From: an uncultured Muribaculaceae bacterium
Lineage (GTDB): Bacteria > Bacteroidota > Bacteroidia > Bacteroidales > Muribaculaceae
Assembly: GCA_910585285.1 (NCBI GenBank)
Contig: CAJUDL010000007.1
Location: forward strand, 1 to 46,620
Direction of reading: 5' to 3'
DNA length: 46,620 nt
The notes under the pieces were generated by a model. The model did no database searches. It worked only from the letters and a program-made list of their open reading frames with translations, and had not been told where the DNA came from. The position numbers and the translations under genes are program-made. Below are positions 38,539-46,620 of this stretch, in pieces (the stretch's first letter is position 1; each line of letters begins with the position of its first letter).

Positions 38539-38913
38539 ATGAAAAAAGAAATCAAATCTGTGAATGCTCCAGGAGCAATCGGTCCTTACAGCCAGGCTGT
38601 GCAGGCAGGTAACCTTATCTTCGTTTCCGGTCAGCTCCCCATCAACGCAGCTACCGGCGAAATGCCTTCCGACATCAAGGCGCAGACTCGCGAATCAATC
38701 GCCAATATCAAGGCAATCCTCGCTGATGCAGGCGCTACTCTCGACAACGTTGTAAAGACCACCGTCTTCCTTGCCGACATGGAATATTTCGCGCCGATGA
38801 ATGAGGTATATGCTGAGGAGTTCAAGGCGGTTTATCCTGCACGTTGCGCATTCGCCGTGAAGGAGCTTCCCAAGAAAGCTCTTGTTGAGATCGAAGTTAT
38901 CGCAGCATTATGA
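38539..38913 (+). CDS. ridA: RidA family enamine/imine deaminase
   Basis: Small trimeric protein (124 aa) that removes reactive enamine/imine intermediates from PLP-enzyme side reactions. Family features are the start VNAPGAIGPYSQAV, the segment FVSGQLPINAATGE and the active-site arginine R102 in YPARCAFAV. The stop overlaps the ABC-F start by four bases (ATGA), so the two are co-translated. It is the first chromosomal-type gene after the island. Confidence 0.95.
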   Translation: MKKEIKSVNAPGAIGPYSQAVQAGNLIFVSGQLPINAATGEMPSDIKAQTRESIANIKAILADAGATLDNVVKTTVFLADMEYFAPMNEVYAEEFKAVYPARCAFAVKELPKKALVEIEVIAAL

Positions 38914-40745
38914 TCCTACTGCAGATCGAGCAACTGACAAAATCGTTTGGCGACCGCATCCTCTTTGAGGATGTGTCGCTGGGCGTGTTCCAGGGAGACA
39001 AGATCGGGATTGTGGCGCAGAACGGTGCTGGAAAAACCACTTTCCTCAACATCCTCGCCGGACGCGAGGACTACGATTCAGGGAAGGTGACATTCCGCAA
39101 CGGCATCCGTGTCGGATATCTCGAACAGCTGCCTCCGATGGATCCAACCATGACAGCCCTCGAATATGCTTCTCTTGATATCAAGGATAACGAAGAGGGG
39201 AATGGTGTGGACCTTGCGCGTCAGATGCTCACGCAGTTTAAAATCACTGATTTTGTCACTCCGTTAGGTAAGATGTCCGGAGGACAGACAAAGCGTGTGG
39301 CTCTCGCCCGCGTGTTGCTATCCGCTCCCGACATGCTCATACTCGACGAGCCTACCAACCACCTCGACATTGACATGATCGAATGGCTCGAAGGATATCT
39401 TGCCAAGCAGAAGGTGACACTCTTGATGGTCACTCATGACCGCTATTTCCTCGATAAGGTCTGCAACAAGATTATCGAGATCGATCGCCGTCATGTTTAT
39501 GCTTACGACGGTAATTATGACTATTACTTACGGAAACGTGACGAACGTCACGAAAACCTATCCGCCGAACTGGCGAAAGTCAAGAATCTTCTGCGCACTG
39601 AGCTTGAATGGATGCGCCGCCAGCCGCAGGCTCGCGGTTCGAAAGCGAAATACCGTATCGACAATTTCCACGAACTGGAGAAGAAAAGCCGTGTCAATTT
39701 GACCGAGCGCAATGTCTCCCTCAACGTGAAATCTACATATATCGGTTCGAAAATTTTCGAGGCGCATAATGTGGCTAAGGCATTTGGCGACAAACGGATT
39801 CTCAACGGATGGAGCTATACCTTCGCGCGCTATGAGAAGGTGGGTATTGTCGGTGATAATGGTGCCGGTAAAAGTACTTTCATCAAGCTGTTGTTGGGAT
39901 TAATGCAGCCCGACAGTGGTTCTTTTGATATTGGCGAGACCGTTCGCTGGGGGTATTACAGTCAGGAGGGGATGACTGATTTTGATGAGAAGAAAAAGGT
40001 TATTGATGCCGTGCGTGAGATTGCGGAAGATGTGCGTATTGATGACAAGACCAGACTTTCCGCATCGCAATTCCTATCCCATTTCCTTTTTACCCCCGAA
40101 ACGCAGCAGAAATATATCTATAAGCTCAGCGGGGGAGAGCGTCGTCGCCTCTATCTTGCTACCGTATTGATGCGCAATCCCAACTTCCTTATTCTTGATG
40201 AGCCCACGAATGATCTTGACATCATGACTCTCGCAGTGTTGGAAGATTACCTTGTAAATTTCAAAGGATGCGTGATTGTGGTGAGTCACGACCGTTTCTT
40301 CCTTGACCGCATCGTTGATCATCTGTTTGTATTCAAAGGTGATGGCGAAGTGCGTGATTTCCCCGGAGACTACTCCACATATCGCCACTGCGTGGATGAA
40401 GAAGAGCGAGAAGAACGCGAGCGCAAAGCTCTTGAGAAAGAGCAGGCGCGCATAGCCGCACAGAAAAGCTCCGGTGCCGGAGCAGAAGTTTCCACCTCCA
40501 AGAATACGTGGCGACCACGTGACGAGAAGCGCAAGCTCACATTTAAGGAGAAACGCGAGATGGAAGCTCTCGAGAAAGAGGTCGAAGACCTCACCGCAGA
40601 GCGCGCCACACTCGAAGCCTCCCTCAGCAGCGGCACGCTCAGCGCAGATGAAATCGCTGCAGCCGGCACCCGTCACGCCGAGCTCATCGCTCGTCTTGAC
40701 GCCGCCGAGCTTCGCCTTCTCGAGCTGATGGAACGAGCTGATTAA
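38910..40745 (+). CDS. ABC-F family ATPase (Uup-like)
   Basis: 611-aa cytoplasmic protein with two ABC ATPase domains and no membrane helices. Walker A motifs are GQNGAGKTT-like (QNGAGKTTF, about residue 38) and GDNGAGKST; signature motifs are MSGGQ and LSGGE; Walker B motifs are MLILDEPTNHLD and FLILDEPTNDLD. A linker (about 215-270) separates the domains. The C-terminal 80 residues form a charged coiled coil typical of Uup, which binds DNA or ribosomal complexes. Role in ribosome-associated quality control or replication is by family. Resistance-type ABC-F proteins are possible but less likely given this C-terminus. Confidence 0.92.
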   Translation: MILLQIEQLTKSFGDRILFEDVSLGVFQGDKIGIVAQNGAGKTTFLNILAGREDYDSGKVTFRNGIRVGYLEQLPPMDPTMTALEYASLDIKDNEEGNGVDLARQMLTQFKITDFVTPLGKMSGGQTKRVALARVLLSAPDMLILDEPTNHLDIDMIEWLEGYLAKQKVTLLMVTHDRYFLDKVCNKIIEIDRRHVYAYDGNYDYYLRKRDERHENLSAELAKVKNLLRTELEWMRRQPQARGSKAKYRIDNFHELEKKSRVNLTERNVSLNVKSTYIGSKIFEAHNVAKAFGDKRILNGWSYTFARYEKVGIVGDNGAGKSTFIKLLLGLMQPDSGSFDIGETVRWGYYSQEGMTDFDEKKKVIDAVREIAEDVRIDDKTRLSASQFLSHFLFTPETQQKYIYKLSGGERRRLYLATVLMRNPNFLILDEPTNDLDIMTLAVLEDYLVNFKGCVIVVSHDRFFLDRIVDHLFVFKGDGEVRDFPGDYSTYRHCVDEEEREERERKALEKEQARIAAQKSSGAGAEVSTSKNTWRPRDEKRKLTFKEKREMEALEKEVEDLTAERATLEASLSSGTLSADEIAAAGTRHAELIARLDAAELRLLELMERAD

Positions 40746-41050
40746 TTAATAATTAATGGTTAATAATTAATAATTTCTGATAGCGGAACAGACCTTCATT
40801 CTTCGAATCGTAGCTGCTTGTGGGTGCCGGGCTCCCGCTTGCATGCAACTGCAGTCTCTAATATTATTTTAACAATAGAACAATAGCAACATTAGCAATA
40901 TCTGAGAATTAAAACCTAATATCACTAATGTTATAATGTTAAAAATTAAGCCGCGAGCTGTATGCCCGCGGCTTTGATATTGATTAAGTCCTATTGTTTC
41001 TCCTGTTTTCCAGTCGAAACTATTAATTGTTAACCATTAATTATTAATTA
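40742..41050. repeat. AT-rich inverted word repeat and gap between ABC-F and secreted-protein genes
   Basis: TTAATTAATAATTAATGG-type words at 40742-40775 and their complement at 41023-41050 bracket a 300-nt gap that also holds a hairpin terminator. No gene seen. The right copy abuts the stop of the convergent secreted-protein gene, as at 46530. Confidence 0.65.
40948..40976. terminator. Intrinsic terminator
   Basis: AAGCCGCG/CGCGGCTT stem (40948-40955 and 40967-40974) with an 11-nt loop and TTT. It lies between convergent genes. The same kind of GCCGC hairpin follows the other paralog at 46575. Confidence 0.7.
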
Positions 41051-42799
41051 CAAAACGACTTTGCTTGCCTTACCGTTAGCAACGCGAACATAGATGCCTT
41101 TCTCCGGCTGACCCTTAACCTCGCGACCCTGCATATCGAACCAGCGAACCTCACCGGCTCCGGCAGCCTCGATCTCCTCTACACCAGTTGGTACAGTTGC
41201 AGTAGCTTTTGTTATCTCTGAACGAAGTGTAGGATCGGATATGCTTTGTGCATAATAAGAAACTGTCTGTCCTATCTGAATCTGGAAAGGAGTCTCATAT
41301 TTTGTATAGTCGTCTTCAGCTGTCAGCATTGCTTCTGATGTATTAGTCTCAACCTTGTAATATACCTCTGTTCCATCTGCAACAACGAATGAAACCGTTC
41401 CATTCTCAGTGCTATTAAGGTCTGCTACTTCCTTCCCGTTTATTAATATTTCCGGAACGGAAATACTGATAGGAGTAACTTTTGTATATTCTATAGGATA
41501 TACCTGAAGTGTTTCGGAATTATCTTTCGAATTGACATAAAAAGATATTGCGCATTTCACATCATAGGTGCCTGCTTCTACAGAAGGAACATCGGAAAAG
41601 TTATTTCTAAATATTACCTCATCACCGTTTTTAAGGGTTCCAATGAAATTGTTTTTTGTACTTCCAGCCAGTGTGGCTTCTGCAAATGTTACATTCTTCA
41701 ATACAACCACCTGATTAATCATATCTTTGTTCACAGATTCGACTTCGGTAGGAGTAAACTCTGCTGTCTCGGTTGAAGCGGGCATATTCGCTGATGTTTT
41801 AATCTCATCAAGACCATTGAAAGGAGAATATGTACCTTCCCAACCCGCAGGAATTACATCACCAACCTTATATGTTGTTTTCCCATATATCAAAGTAGCT
41901 TCATCTCCATAAATCGCATAACAACTTGTGCCATTAACATAAGTTACAGTCAAAGGGAAGCCAATGATACCTTTGTTGTTTGCTCCAACAGTATAGAATT
42001 CAGCAATCGATTTGTATACTTTTGTGACGGTCAAAGTATATGAAGCCGAACCTGCATTATAAATATTGGTAGCTTCTGTTTCTGCTGTAATTGTAGTAGT
42101 ACCAGCACCAACCAAAGTTACTTCGCCTGTGACTTTATCAACCGTCGCAACTCCCGTATCAGAACTTGAATAAGTAGCTGGAGCATCTGTTGCTTTTGTC
42201 AGAACGGGAGCCGTGAATGGCTCGCCCAATGTAGCCTCATAGGCTGTTTCGGGGAAGGATAACCCAGCTGGAATCAATGATGAGCTTCCGGTTGCATATG
42301 TAATTTTTATAGAAGAAAAATCAGCAGCTCCCGAATTTGTGGAGTTATAAATACCAAAAAACAGATCATTTATTTCAAATGTTTTCGTTTGCGATGCTGT
42401 TGATAAAGTTAAATCCTCAACCTTTGTGCCCTCCAAAGATGTTACTGTTGCATTAGTAGTTGAATATGCTTGAGAATTTTTAGAACATGATATCTTAGTG
42501 GTTTTAGAACTAGCAGTAAGAACAGCAACAACTACATTCTCAATAATGTAGTTGTTTTTATTAGCTGAAATTACAATATAATTGCCTTTCCCCGAATTTT
42601 TACTAAGACCAATATGTCCTGTGCTCGGAGAGTTGCCAGAAATTGTGAATGTCAATCCTGAGGATAAATCTTCATATGTTTTTTTATCATATGAATTTTT
42701 TGAAAACCCAAAATCTTCTACATTCAATGTGACTGTTTCTGCTGTCGAGGCGAATGCCGTGGTCAGCAGGAGAAGTGTTGATAGTAAAAACTTTCCCAT
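41048..42799 (-). CDS. Secreted Ig-like protein with Bacteroidales C-terminal tail (paralog A)
   Basis: 583 aa. Signal peptide at residues 1-20 (MGKFLLSTLLLLTTAFASTA). A beta-rich region (about 20-170) resembles a jelly-roll, then a BIG2-like Ig domain (about 175-262, with SGTATVDKVTGEVTLVGAG-like sequence), an OB-like region (about 265-440) and a CHB_HEX-C-like domain (about 445-540). The last 43 residues (GAGEVRWFDMQGREVKGQ, then GIYVRVANGKASKVVL) resemble C-terminal sorting tails of Bacteroidetes exported proteins. Signal peptide and tail are nearly identical to those of the gene at 44748, but the middle is unrelated. Surface exposure is inferred. Confidence 0.85.
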   Translation of the reverse strand: MGKFLLSTLLLLTTAFASTAETVTLNVEDFGFSKNSYDKKTYEDLSSGLTFTISGNSPSTGHIGLSKNSGKGNYIVISANKNNYIIENVVVAVLTASSKTTKISCSKNSQAYSTTNATVTSLEGTKVEDLTLSTASQTKTFEINDLFFGIYNSTNSGAADFSSIKITYATGSSSLIPAGLSFPETAYEATLGEPFTAPVLTKATDAPATYSSSDTGVATVDKVTGEVTLVGAGTTTITAETEATNIYNAGSASYTLTVTKVYKSIAEFYTVGANNKGIIGFPLTVTYVNGTSCYAIYGDEATLIYGKTTYKVGDVIPAGWEGTYSPFNGLDEIKTSANMPASTETAEFTPTEVESVNKDMINQVVVLKNVTFAEATLAGSTKNNFIGTLKNGDEVIFRNNFSDVPSVEAGTYDVKCAISFYVNSKDNSETLQVYPIEYTKVTPISISVPEILINGKEVADLNSTENGTVSFVVADGTEVYYKVETNTSEAMLTAEDDYTKYETPFQIQIGQTVSYYAQSISDPTLRSEITKATATVPTGVEEIEAAGAGEVRWFDMQGREVKGQPEKGIYVRVANGKASKVVL

Positions 42800-42904
42800 A
42801 AGTTATTGGGCAATGAAAATTTATTATTATCTTAGCGGTGGGAATAAAATTGTATGCATTTCGGCGCGAAATAACTTAGGTGGGAAAGCAGAGGGAAACC
42901 ATCT

Positions 42905-42951
42905 GGCGAAGCCGGTTGAGTGAAGGCACCCGCGGTGCCCCGTATGCCGTC
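42905..42951. repeat. Left inverted end of the HUH element
   Basis: 47-nt sequence beginning GGCGAAGCCGGTTGAGTGAA and ending GTATGCCGTC, with an inner palindrome GGCACC-CGC-GGTGCC. The complement lies at 44069-44114. Confidence 0.85.
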
Positions 42952-43062
42952 TCACCCCTATCTCATATTTCTCCTCTTTTATTATTTCATCTCTCTTCTA
43001 CGATTTTCCTTTCTTTCTATCTTATAATTATAATATTCGATAATCAGCTAATATTTCCTCTC

Positions 43063-44061
43063 ATGCTTCCATATAATCCTCATCCGCGTTCGCGACATAG
43101 CATGCATCGGCGTGCAAAAGGTAATGACTATCGCGCCCGTCGCATATATATGATCACCATGACCAAAGCGGAGAGTGTGAGGAATTTCAGTCGCCTTACA
43201 GGCGATCCCGGCTATCCCACTGGGCATCCACTTGCGCCAAAGGTTGAGCACCTCGAAGCCGGCAGAATCATCGAGGAGCAGTTCATCCGCATAAAAGATG
43301 TTGATTCCCGCCTTAATATATATGATTCTATCATAATGCCTGATCATATCCATTTTATTGTGCATGTGAAAGAAGTCCTCAACCGCCATTTGGGGAAATA
43401 TTTAGGAATCTTTAAAACCCGAATCTCAAAAGAGCTTTGGAAGCTTGATCCTGTTATGGCTGCCTCTTGCACCGGTGCTTTCAAGGAAAATTATCACGAC
43501 CGCATCCTTTTGAAGCGCGGGCAGCTTGATATTATGAAGAAATATATTCGCGACAATCCTCGCCGCCTTCTCATCAAGCAGAAATATCCCTATTTCTTTC
43601 AGCGGCTCATAGGGGTGAATATAGGCGGCGAATTGTATGATTGCTATGGCAATCCCTTTTTGCTACAGAATCCGGACAAGCAGCAGATAATGGTTCGCTC
43701 CGCATGGAGCGATAAGGATTTCGATGAGCATAAACGGCGATGGCTCGCCTATGTTAGCCACGGAGCTATCCTTGTTTCTCCGTTCATTAGCTCCCGCGAG
43801 AAAATGGTTAGGGATGAGGCTTTGAATATGGGAGGATCAGTGATTGTTATTAGGAAGGAGAGATTTCCGGAGAGATACAAGCCGGAGAAAAAATATTTTG
43901 ATCTTTGCTGCGAAGGGCGATTGTTACTGATCTGCCGCCATGAGGCTGCGGAATATTCTCCGGAATTGAGGCGCAGCGAGGCAATGGATATGAACAGCAT
44001 CGCCAAGAGGATTGCAGGCATCGCCACAGAGAAGATAATTTTTACAGCTCCGAGGAGATAA
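43063..44061 (+). CDS. REP-associated tyrosine-type HUH transposase with extra C-terminal domain
   Basis: 332 aa from ATG 43063; an upstream in-frame ATG at 42880 would translate through the inverted end and is unlikely. The Y1 transposase part (residues 1-175) has the HUH metal motif PDHIHFIVHV (H95, H97) and a likely nucleophile tyrosine at Y161 in KKYIRDNP. Such enzymes cut and rejoin single-stranded DNA at hairpins. After it comes an extra region (about 200-332) with SHGAILVSPFISSREK then GGSVIVIRKERFP, which reads like a Rossmann/SLOG-type nucleotide- or DNA-binding fold as in DprA relatives. The C-terminal part is not in the basic family; its nature is inferred by eye. Confidence 0.82.
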   Translation: MLPYNPHPRSRHSMHRRAKGNDYRARRIYMITMTKAESVRNFSRLTGDPGYPTGHPLAPKVEHLEAGRIIEEQFIRIKDVDSRLNIYDSIIMPDHIHFIVHVKEVLNRHLGKYLGIFKTRISKELWKLDPVMAASCTGAFKENYHDRILLKRGQLDIMKKYIRDNPRRLLIKQKYPYFFQRLIGVNIGGELYDCYGNPFLLQNPDKQQIMVRSAWSDKDFDEHKRRWLAYVSHGAILVSPFISSREKMVRDEALNMGGSVIVIRKERFPERYKPEKKYFDLCCEGRLLLICRHEAAEYSPELRRSEAMDMNSIAKRIAGIATEKIIFTAPRR

Positions 44062-44068
44062 GACATGC

Positions 44069-44114
44069 GACGGCATACGGGGCACCAAGGTGCCTTCACT
44101 CAACCGGCTTCGCC
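44069..44114. repeat. Right inverted end of the HUH element
   Basis: 46 nt, complement of 42905-42951 except in the centre of the inner palindrome (GGCACC-AA-GGTGCC here, CGC on the left). Confidence 0.85.
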
Positions 44115-44231
44115 TGACGGGCTCTCCGCTTCCGCGCCGCTGCCGAGCAGCTATCTGTTAAAAAATAATGGAAACGATTGCAAAATCTAAAAATTAATTG
44201 ATATAAGAGGGTATATATAAGAAATTCTTTA

Positions 44232-44239
44232 TATCTTTG
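44232..44239 (+). promoter_or_regulatory. -7 box for the MNT-type gene
   Basis: TATCTTTG, 57 nt before the ATG at 44297. No clear -33 box. Confidence 0.45.
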
Positions 44240-44296
44240 TATTCGAAACAGGGCACGAATGCGATTTATAAGCAATGCCGAGGATAGAAAAAGAAC

Positions 44297-44599
44297 ATGC
44301 ATCTGATAAACAACAACTTGCAGAAACTCTTTGCTCTATGTCGGGAATATAGAGTTAATAAGCTCTATGCTTTCGGCTCAATCCTCACAAATCGATTTAA
44401 CGACACAAGCGATGTCGATTTTTTAGTTGACTTTAAGCCAGACGTTACTTATCACAATTATGCCGATAGTTTCTTTGGATTATATCATTCACTACGAGCA
44501 TTACTTGGTCGAGAAATCGATCTTGTAGATGAAAGTTCAGTGAAAAATAAGTATTTCAAAGAAGAGCTTGATGAGACCAAACACCTTATCTATGGATAG
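44297..44599 (+). CDS. MNT-type minimal nucleotidyltransferase, orphan antitoxin candidate
   Basis: 100 aa with the pol-beta-type motif GSILTNRFNDTSDVDFLVDF: GS followed by D-x-D (SDVDFL). Small MNT proteins usually pair with a HEPN toxin and silence it by adding AMP. No HEPN partner lies beside this gene on either side. It could be a remnant of such a pair or work alone. It sits between the HUH element and paralog B. Confidence 0.85.
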   Translation: MHLINNNLQKLFALCREYRVNKLYAFGSILTNRFNDTSDVDFLVDFKPDVTYHNYADSFFGLYHSLRALLGREIDLVDESSVKNKYFKEELDETKHLIYG

Positions 44600-44674
44600 G
44601 AAAATTACCGTCTGTAATTTATAAAATATACGAACACAATAACTATCAAACAATAACAACTAAATTAACAACTT

Positions 44675-44737
44675 ATGGGAAAGTTTTTATTATCAGTGCT
44701 TTCCCTCTTAAAATCTTCACAACATCTATTCCCATAG
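44675..44737 (+). pseudogene. Truncated third copy of the signal-peptide segment
   Basis: ATG GGA AAG TTT TTA TTA TCA then a diverged reading frame that ends in TAG after 20 codons (MGKFLLSVLSLLKSSQ). It repeats the start of the gene at 44748, 73 nt upstream, including the ACTT before the ATG. It has no mature part. Confidence 0.7.
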
Positions 44738-44747
44738 TGAATAACTT

Positions 44748-46529
44748 ATGGGAAAGTTTTTACTATCAACACTTCTCCTGCTGACCACGGCATTCGCCTC
44801 GACTGCAGAAAGGTATTCTTTTACGTTTAGCTCAACTACCTTTACAGGAACTAACCAAACAAAAACACTCACAGGGGTAGCTCCAGGAAATCAAGAAGTA
44901 GAATGGACATTGACCACCGATACAGAATATTGCGTAACAGAATCAAACAATGGTCTTCATTTGGGATCTGGCTCAAAAACACTCCAAAATGTTGAACTCG
45001 AGACTTCCTTCTTTTCAACCTATAAAATTTCGGAAGTTATAGTAAACGTAAGGGATGCAAATTCAACAGCAGGCAATGTCAGCGTTAAAGTTGGAGAATC
45101 TTCATTTTTGTGTGATTCTAAAGCATCAATTAAGGCAAACAACAATGCAACAGATTACACATTTGTCGGTTCAGATTCTGGAGATATAACAATCTCCATT
45201 AAAAGAAGCGCTTCCGCTAAAAAAGCTATTTATATAAAATCAATAACTGTTATTTATGAAGATGGTCAACCTATATTCCCTACAAAATGCGAAGAGCCGG
45301 TCTTTAGTGTGAATGGGAAAGAAGTAGCTAAAGAATCTACAACCGAGGTTTTTGAAGGGAATACAATCTCTGTAACTTGCCCGACTAAGGATAGCACTAT
45401 AGAGTGGGGATATCAACTTGGCGAAACCAAATATCCATTAGAAGAATCAAAGTTTACTATTCCTACTGATTTTAATGTTGGTGCAACTTATACATTCTAC
45501 GCTAATGCAAGCTGTACTGGCGAAAACAACGCTAAGTTAGAATCAAGTTCATCCATTTATGTTACTGTTGTAAAGAAACCGAATGTAATCTACACCAATA
45601 AATTTAAAAAAGTTACTGACGCCAGCGAACTCGAGGCTGGAGCAAAATACGTGGTAGCATATTTTGATGAAAATGGATCAAAAACAATGAGTACAACCGC
45701 AAGTACGAGTGATCGTTCAGCTACTGATATCACAATAACAGATGGTGTTTTAACAGCTACTGAAGAAACTTTGATAATCACTCTGGAAGGGGAGACAGGC
45801 AAATGGAAGTTAAATGCCGAAAATTATACTGGAACAGATAAGTATTTGTTGTTTAATCAAACTTATAAAACCGATATTAGAATGGCTTCTGCTTCCGATG
45901 CAACGGAAGCTAATATATCTATTACCACAGATGGAAATGTTGAAATCCAAGCCGCTTCTAACGGAGGAAGTAGACTAATTAAATATAATGGATCTGATTC
46001 TTTCAAATACTATGCCAATCCCAACGGTAGTATGTGTCAGCTATATCGTCAGATAGTGGAAATAGCACCGGAGGCTCCTGCTGATCCGGAATTTTCGGAG
46101 GAACATACGGAGATTGTTAATGGCACTCTTACCTCTGAGAAATCTGAATATTCGCTGAAATTTAAGAAAGTTGAGGGTGTGGATATATATTATCGCCACA
46201 TCCTAAAGGATAACAATACTACAACTCGCGCTGAGGTAGTAGATCACTCTGGATTTACAAAAGTCGAAGATGCAGACTATGAAAAAGGCATTAAAGTCAC
46301 AAAAGACCATAGTGCTCTTGAATATTATGCTTTTGCCAACGGCGTGAAGAGCGAAACCAAGACGCTAAATGTCAAGCTTGATACTCCTACTGGTGTTGCG
46401 GAGATCGAGGCTGCGGGAGCCGGTGAGGTTCGCTGGTTCGATATGCAGGGTCGCGAGGTCAAAGGTCAGCCGGAGAAGGGCATCTATGTTCGCGTTGTCA
46501 ATGGCAGGGCAAGCAAGGTCATTCTTTAA
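44748..46529 (+). CDS. Secreted protein with Bacteroidales C-terminal tail (paralog B)
   Basis: 593 aa. Signal peptide MGKFLLSTLLLLTTAFASTA is identical to paralog A. The mature part differs: a jelly-roll-like section (about 21-165), an Ig-like section (about 172-275), then a module with KYNGSDSFKYYANPNGS (about 285-440) common in Bacteroidetes exported proteins, and a beta-rich section (about 450-545). The tail (GAGEVRWFDMQGREVKGQ, then GIYVRVVNGRASKVIL) is almost the same as paralog A. At DNA level the matching ends extend past the stop into the TTAATAATTAATGG repeat. Function unknown; export and surface location inferred. Confidence 0.85.
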   Translation: MGKFLLSTLLLLTTAFASTAERYSFTFSSTTFTGTNQTKTLTGVAPGNQEVEWTLTTDTEYCVTESNNGLHLGSGSKTLQNVELETSFFSTYKISEVIVNVRDANSTAGNVSVKVGESSFLCDSKASIKANNNATDYTFVGSDSGDITISIKRSASAKKAIYIKSITVIYEDGQPIFPTKCEEPVFSVNGKEVAKESTTEVFEGNTISVTCPTKDSTIEWGYQLGETKYPLEESKFTIPTDFNVGATYTFYANASCTGENNAKLESSSSIYVTVVKKPNVIYTNKFKKVTDASELEAGAKYVVAYFDENGSKTMSTTASTSDRSATDITITDGVLTATEETLIITLEGETGKWKLNAENYTGTDKYLLFNQTYKTDIRMASASDATEANISITTDGNVEIQAASNGGSRLIKYNGSDSFKYYANPNGSMCQLYRQIVEIAPEAPADPEFSEEHTEIVNGTLTSEKSEYSLKFKKVEGVDIYYRHILKDNNTTTRAEVVDHSGFTKVEDADYEKGIKVTKDHSALEYYAFANGVKSETKTLNVKLDTPTGVAEIEAAGAGEVRWFDMQGREVKGQPEKGIYVRVVNGRASKVIL

Positions 46530-46548
46530 AATTAATAATTAATGGTTT
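46530..46548 (+). repeat. TTAATAATTAATGG repeat after paralog B
   Basis: ATTAATAATTAATGG directly after the stop; the same words stand after the stop of paralog A (41030-41050). Confidence 0.65.
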
Positions 46549-46574
46549 TCTGACAGGAGAACTTAATCAATATT

Positions 46575-46608
46575 AAAGCCGCGGGGCGCGAAGCCTTGCG
46601 GCTTTTGT
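46575..46608 (+). terminator. Intrinsic terminator after paralog B
   Basis: AAAGCCGC/GCGGCTTT stem (46575-46582 and 46598-46605), 15-nt loop, then a T-rich run. Confidence 0.8.
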
Positions 46609-46620
46609 TTTTTGGACAGG

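Larger units (their letters stand above)
42905..44114 (+). mobile_element. REP-associated-type (HUH) transposon
   Basis: A single transposase gene between near-identical inverted ends, each of which folds into a REP-like hairpin. The right end starts 8 nt after the transposase stop. No target-site duplication is seen, as expected for HUH elements. It sits between the two secreted-protein paralogs. Confidence 0.8.

Noticed and set aside
42880..43062. Longer start for the HUH transposase
   Set aside because: The extra residues would be encoded by the element's left inverted end and AT-rich DNA, while the ATG at 43063 begins a normal family N-terminus.

Overview
The window looks like a chromosomal segment of a gut-type Bacteroidales, most like the Muribaculaceae/Bacteroidaceae. 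The evidence is the fused SecD-SecF, the frdCAB order of the Bacteroidetes quinol:fumarate reductase, the large PpiD-like foldase and the secreted proteins with a Bacteroidales-type C-terminal tail. Many genes are preceded by the Bacteroidetes promoter, a TTG/TTTG box 19-20 nt before TAnnTTTG. No gene sequence was compared with a database, so family calls rest on motifs read by eye.

Layout. 1-9.7 kb: partial tRNA-Arg(UCU), frdC-frdA-frdB, a convergent Ig-like lipoprotein and secDF. 9.7-10.87 kb: gene-free DNA holding a chain of strong hairpins (candidate structured RNA) and nested inverted repeats. 10.87-18.3 kb: SGNH hydrolase, crcB, metK behind a SAM-II-like leader with an intrinsic terminator, a ppiD-like foldase, rlmN and pdxA. 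18.3-23.3 kb: nucleotidyltransferase, ATP-grasp enzyme, CDP-alcohol phosphatidyltransferase, HAD phosphatase and myo-inositol-phosphate synthase, read here as an inositol-lipid locus. 23.4-24.8 kb: trmD (probably leaderless), a small membrane protein and tRNA-Thr(CGU).

24.8-38.4 kb is an AT-rich accessory island. It starts after tRNA-Thr and ends in a tyrosine recombinase broken by a frameshift and a nonsense codon. It holds a gene-end fragment, a DUF4468-like pseudogene, a candidate small RNA and an ACTACT-type repeat field. Next comes a minus-strand defence operon: HTH regulator, single-chain Type IIG-like restriction-modification enzyme, AbiJ/HEPN-like protein and AlbA/Schlafen-type ATP-binding protein. 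Divergent from it is a 1208-residue membrane-anchored protein with a helical-repeat middle, a GreA/B-like module and a PIN-like region. This last gene is the best candidate for an undescribed effector.

38.5-46.6 kb: ridA and an ABC-F ATPase (overlapping), then two divergent secreted proteins with nearly identical signal peptides and C-terminal tails but unrelated middles. Between them are a REP-associated-type HUH transposase with 46-47 bp inverted ends, an orphan MNT-type nucleotidyltransferase and a dead third copy of the signal-peptide segment. Across the whole window, gene gaps carry AT-rich inverted repeats built from iterated short words; at least one family recurs with a conserved loop.
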